A stretch of 6,480 bases of DNA, from contig MAXR01000047.1 of NCBI GenBank assembly GCA_001751155.1, positions 900 through 7,379 on the forward strand. Reading direction: 5' to 3'. Shown in pieces: positions 4,404 to 6,480 of this stretch. The stretch comes from Desulfuromonadales bacterium C00003068 (GTDB taxonomy: Bacteria; Desulfobacterota; Desulfuromonadia; Desulfuromonadales; Desulfuromonadaceae). The notes beneath the pieces were generated by a model. That model was not told where the DNA came from. It ran no database searches and saw only the letters and a list, made by a program, of their open reading frames with translations. The first letter of the stretch is position 1. Each line of letters opens with the position of its first letter. A program made the translations under genes and the position numbers.

Positions 4404-5822
4404 ATGTCCCAGCCGCGAATTCTAGTTGTTGACGATGAAGCTGTCATACGCCAAGCCGTTAAACGTATTCTCGAACAAGAAAACTATGAGGTTGTCACTG
4501 CGACCAGTGGGCACACGGCTTTAGAAAAAGTTCAAAATAATGATTTTACTGTTGTCATTAGTGACTTAAAAATGCCCGGCATGGGTGGCATGGAAGTGCT
4601 TAAATCAATAAAAATTCTTCAACCCAATGTTCCTGTTATCATTATTACTGGCTATGCAACCGTTGAAACAGCTGTTGATGCGATCAAAAATGGGGCATTT
4701 GACTACCTTCCTAAACCGTTTAATCCACAACAAGTTAAACAGTTGGTCGAAAAAGCGATTGACCACCATCGGGTCAATAGCGATCAAACAAACACCTGTA
4801 ACACCAGCCAAGACCACCACGGATTTCATCGGTTTATTGGTGATAGCAAGGCGATGCAAAAAGTATACAGCCGAATTCTTCAGGTTGCTCCAACAGACAG
4901 TACCGTTCTCATTACCGGTGAAAGTGGTACAGGCAAAGAACTTGTTGCTCGAGCCATCCATGAAAACAGCTCACGTAAAGACATGCCATTTGTTGCCATC
5001 GACTGTACGGCATTGGCCGAAAGTCTACTGGAGAGCGAACTGTTTGGCCACGAAAAAGGATCTTTTACAGGTGCGACCCATACCAAGGTTGGCCTGTTTA
5101 AGGTTGCCAATGGCGGTACTCTTTTTCTCGACGAGATATCAAACATCAGCATGAGTTCACAAGCAAAACTCCTGCGAGTGGTTCAAGAAAGGGTGGTTAC
5201 ACCACTCGGCGGAACTAAACCACAACCCATTGATATTCGACTCATCTCGGCGACCAATAAAAACTTACGCGACCTTTCCACCGAGGGTACGTTTCGGGAA
5301 GACCTATATTTCCGCCTCAATACCATTCCAATTGATATGCCACCTTTACGCGACAGAAGTGGTGACCTCCCCCTATTGGTTAACTTTTTCCTACGTAAGT
5401 TCTCAGACGAGATCAGTAAGGAAATTAAAGGGGTTAGCCCTGCAGTGATGAACTTGTTAGAGGAATACGATTTCCCCGGCAACGTTCGTGAATTGGAACA
5501 TATGATCGAGCGTGCCGTAGTACTGGCATCTGAAGATATGATCCAACCTGTCGATTTAGGCTTATGTGACGAAGAGATCTTAGCCCGTTGTGGCGATGCG
5601 AGCTATGTCCCCTCAACAACGGAAGAGCTGAAAGAGGTCAAGCGTCGCTTGCGCGAAGAGGCCGTTATCCCGATAGAAAAGAGTTTTGTCCTTGAAGCAC
5701 TCAAGCGCAATGACTGGAATATTACTCGTGCTGCTGGCGAAGTGGGGATGCTCCGACCAAACTTTCAAGCATTGATGAAGAAACTTCAGGTATCAGCTCG
5801 CGATCGCAAGCTGGACTCGTAA
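4404..5822 (+). CDS. bccR: Sigma-54-dependent response regulator, NtrC family (BccR-like)
   Basis: A complete 472-residue activator with three domains. Receiver (about 4-120): acidic pocket D10/D11, phosphoacceptor D54 (ISDLKMPGMGG), T82 and K104. AAA+ domain (about 143-375): Walker A GESGTGKE (172-179), sigma-54 contact loop GSFTGA (219-224, a variant of GAFTGA), Walker B GGTLFLDE (237-244), ATN sensor I (283-285), REDLYFRL arginine region (298-305) and GNVREL sensor II (359-364). Fis-type helix-turn-helix at the C-terminus (about 424-462, with NITRAAGEVGMLRPNFQALMKKL). Family role: phosphorylation drives oligomerisation and ATP-dependent opening of sigma-54 promoters. The obvious target is the divergent cytochrome operon, whose promoter is of that class. 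All key residues are present. The symbol follows the Geobacter regulator of cbcBA as I remember it; the family call is much surer than the name. Confidence 0.95.
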   Translation: MSQPRILVVDDEAVIRQAVKRILEQENYEVVTATSGHTALEKVQNNDFTVVISDLKMPGMGGMEVLKSIKILQPNVPVIIITGYATVETAVDAIKNGAFDYLPKPFNPQQVKQLVEKAIDHHRVNSDQTNTCNTSQDHHGFHRFIGDSKAMQKVYSRILQVAPTDSTVLITGESGTGKELVARAIHENSSRKDMPFVAIDCTALAESLLESELFGHEKGSFTGATHTKVGLFKVANGGTLFLDEISNISMSSQAKLLRVVQERVVTPLGGTKPQPIDIRLISATNKNLRDLSTEGTFREDLYFRLNTIPIDMPPLRDRSGDLPLLVNFFLRKFSDEISKEIKGVSPAVMNLLEEYDFPGNVRELEHMIERAVVLASEDMIQPVDLGLCDEEILARCGDASYVPSTTEELKEVKRRLREEAVIPIEKSFVLEALKRNDWNITRAAGEVGMLRPNFQALMKKLQVSARDRKLDS

Positions 5823-5837
5823 CAGATCAAGTAAACT

Positions 5838-5869
5838 AAATGCCGAGGCGATTACGCCTCGGCATTTTT
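5838..5869. terminator. Strong intrinsic terminator between convergent regulator and kinase
   Basis: TGCCGAGGCG (5841-5850) and CGCCTCGGCA (5855-5864) form a perfect 10-bp stem with loop ATTA, extended by AAA/TTT, and are followed by TTTTT (5865-5869) on the plus strand. It ends the activator transcript 16 bases after its stop. The stem's right arm encodes the kinase's last residues, and the kinase stop codon (5854-5852) is in the loop. On the minus strand only a short T run follows (TTTAGTTT), so kinase termination may be less efficient. Confidence 0.85.
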
Positions 5870-6480
5870 ATTATCATTTTCAAGAGGCAGCCGCACCGTG
5901 AATGCTGTCCCCTTCTCAACACTACTTTCTACCCGGATATCTCCACCGTGGTTCTCTACGATCCCGTACGAAACAGAAAGACCAAGCCCTGTTCCTTGCT
6001 GATCTTTAGTGGTAAAGAATGGATCAAAAATCCGTTCAAGATTCTCACCAGGGATTCCACAGCCCGTATCAGAGATGGTAATCATCAGCCACGGGTCTTC
6101 GTGCCAACTACGTATTGACAATTCCCCGCCAGTCGGCATCGCTTGAGCACCATTGATAAAAATATTCATAAAAACTTGCTCAAGTTGATTTGGATCGACT
6201 TCAAGATCAGGCAAATCAAAGTCGTAATCTCGAATAACGTTAACATCCTGAAAGAGAGTCTGATATTCAACCAAAGCCAAGGTCTTATCTAGAATCGAAT
6301 TGACGGAGGTAAACGTCTTATGCGGAATCGATTCACGGCCAAAATCAAGTAACCCCTTCACGATGCCGGCACAACGCTCTGTTTCACGAGTAATGGTTGC
6401 CAGGTCATCCTTCAACTGTTGATCAATTCCTGGTGTTTCACCCGCCATTGACGAGAACATCAAGATCCCTGTGAGCGGAT
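5852..6480 (-). CDS. Sensor histidine kinase, C-terminal part (runs off right edge)
   Basis: About 209 residues of the kinase core are in the window. At the edge the frame reads (?)PLTGILMFSSMAGE, the tail of an H-box of the HExNNPLTG type, so the phosphorylated histidine lies a few residues outside. Then come the rest of the dimerisation helices (CAGIVKGLLDFGRE) and an HATPase domain: N box NIFINGAQAM (about 6166-6137), G1 DTGCGIP (from about 6067), F box FDPFFTTK and G2 GTGLGLSV. The TTG and ATG near 6463-6458 are internal codons, not starts. The N-terminal sensing part is unseen. Family role: autophosphorylates and passes phosphate to a response regulator. The convergent sigma-54 activator is the likely partner (inference from adjacency). 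The last codons overlap the shared terminator. Confidence 0.93.
   Translation of the reverse strand, partial: PLTGILMFSSMAGETPGIDQQLKDDLATITRETERCAGIVKGLLDFGRESIPHKTFTSVNSILDKTLALVEYQTLFQDVNVIRDYDFDLPDLEVDPNQLEQVFMNIFINGAQAMPTGGELSIRSWHEDPWLMITISDTGCGIPGENLERIFDPFFTTKDQQGTGLGLSVSYGIVENHGGDIRVESSVEKGTAFTVRLPLENDNKNAEA

Noticed and set aside
4627..5154. 175-codon frame on the plus strand inside the activator gene
   Set aside because: Shadow of the NtrC-family gene; its translation shows no domain, and the main frame carries every AAA+ motif.
1..6480. CRISPR array, insertion sequence, tRNA or phage remnant
   Set aside because: No regularly spaced repeats, transposase motifs, terminal inverted repeats with target duplications, or tRNA-like folds were seen.

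Overview
The window is a moderate-GC bacterial respiratory locus. It most resembles a metal-reducing or otherwise anaerobically respiring member of the Desulfuromonadales (Geobacter/Desulfuromonas relatives). That placement is an inference from gene content: a seven-heme c-type cytochrome next to a diheme b-type cytochrome, a c-heme sensor with a HAMP domain, and a sigma-54-dependent response regulator. The pair matches my recollection of the inner-membrane quinol:cytochrome complex CbcBA of Geobacter sulfurreducens, which is controlled by the nearby sigma-54 activator BccR. No database search was possible.

Layout, left to right. Positions 1-356 hold no gene, only AT-rich sequence with inverted repeats and a possible promoter. 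A small membrane protein with a zinc-ribbon-like CxxC pair (378-662, +) converges on a leftward gene group and shares a bidirectional terminator with it (699-735). The leftward group, in transcription order, is: heptaheme cytochrome c (3922-2885), cytochrome b (2883-2245, one base after the previous stop), an intrinsic terminator (2210-2178), a c-heme/HAMP sensor with no output domain (2164-1364), and a four-helix membrane protein of unknown function (1312-761).

The 481-base divergent intergenic region (3923-4403) is the control centre. On the minus strand it has a strong sigma-54 (-24/-12) promoter at 4051-4035, aimed at the cytochromes. Upstream of that lie three similar 19-bp imperfect dyads (TGTAT-N9-ATACA type), suitably placed for activator binding. 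On the plus strand there is a sigma-70-like promoter and a strong ribosome binding site for the sigma-54 activator gene (4404-5822, +). A sensor histidine kinase (5852-6480, -, running off the right edge) converges on the activator, and a 10-bp-stem terminator between them overlaps the kinase's last codons.

Proposed model: the kinase phosphorylates the activator, which drives sigma-54 transcription of the bc cytochrome complex. That complex would oxidise menaquinol in the inner membrane and pass electrons to periplasmic cytochromes. Readthrough of the terminator would give lower expression of the heme sensor and the unknown membrane protein. The points most worth following up are the sigma-54 promoter with its repeated dyads, the sensor lacking an output domain, the terminator placed directly against that sensor's ribosome binding site, and a canonical EF-hand loop inside the multiheme cytochrome.
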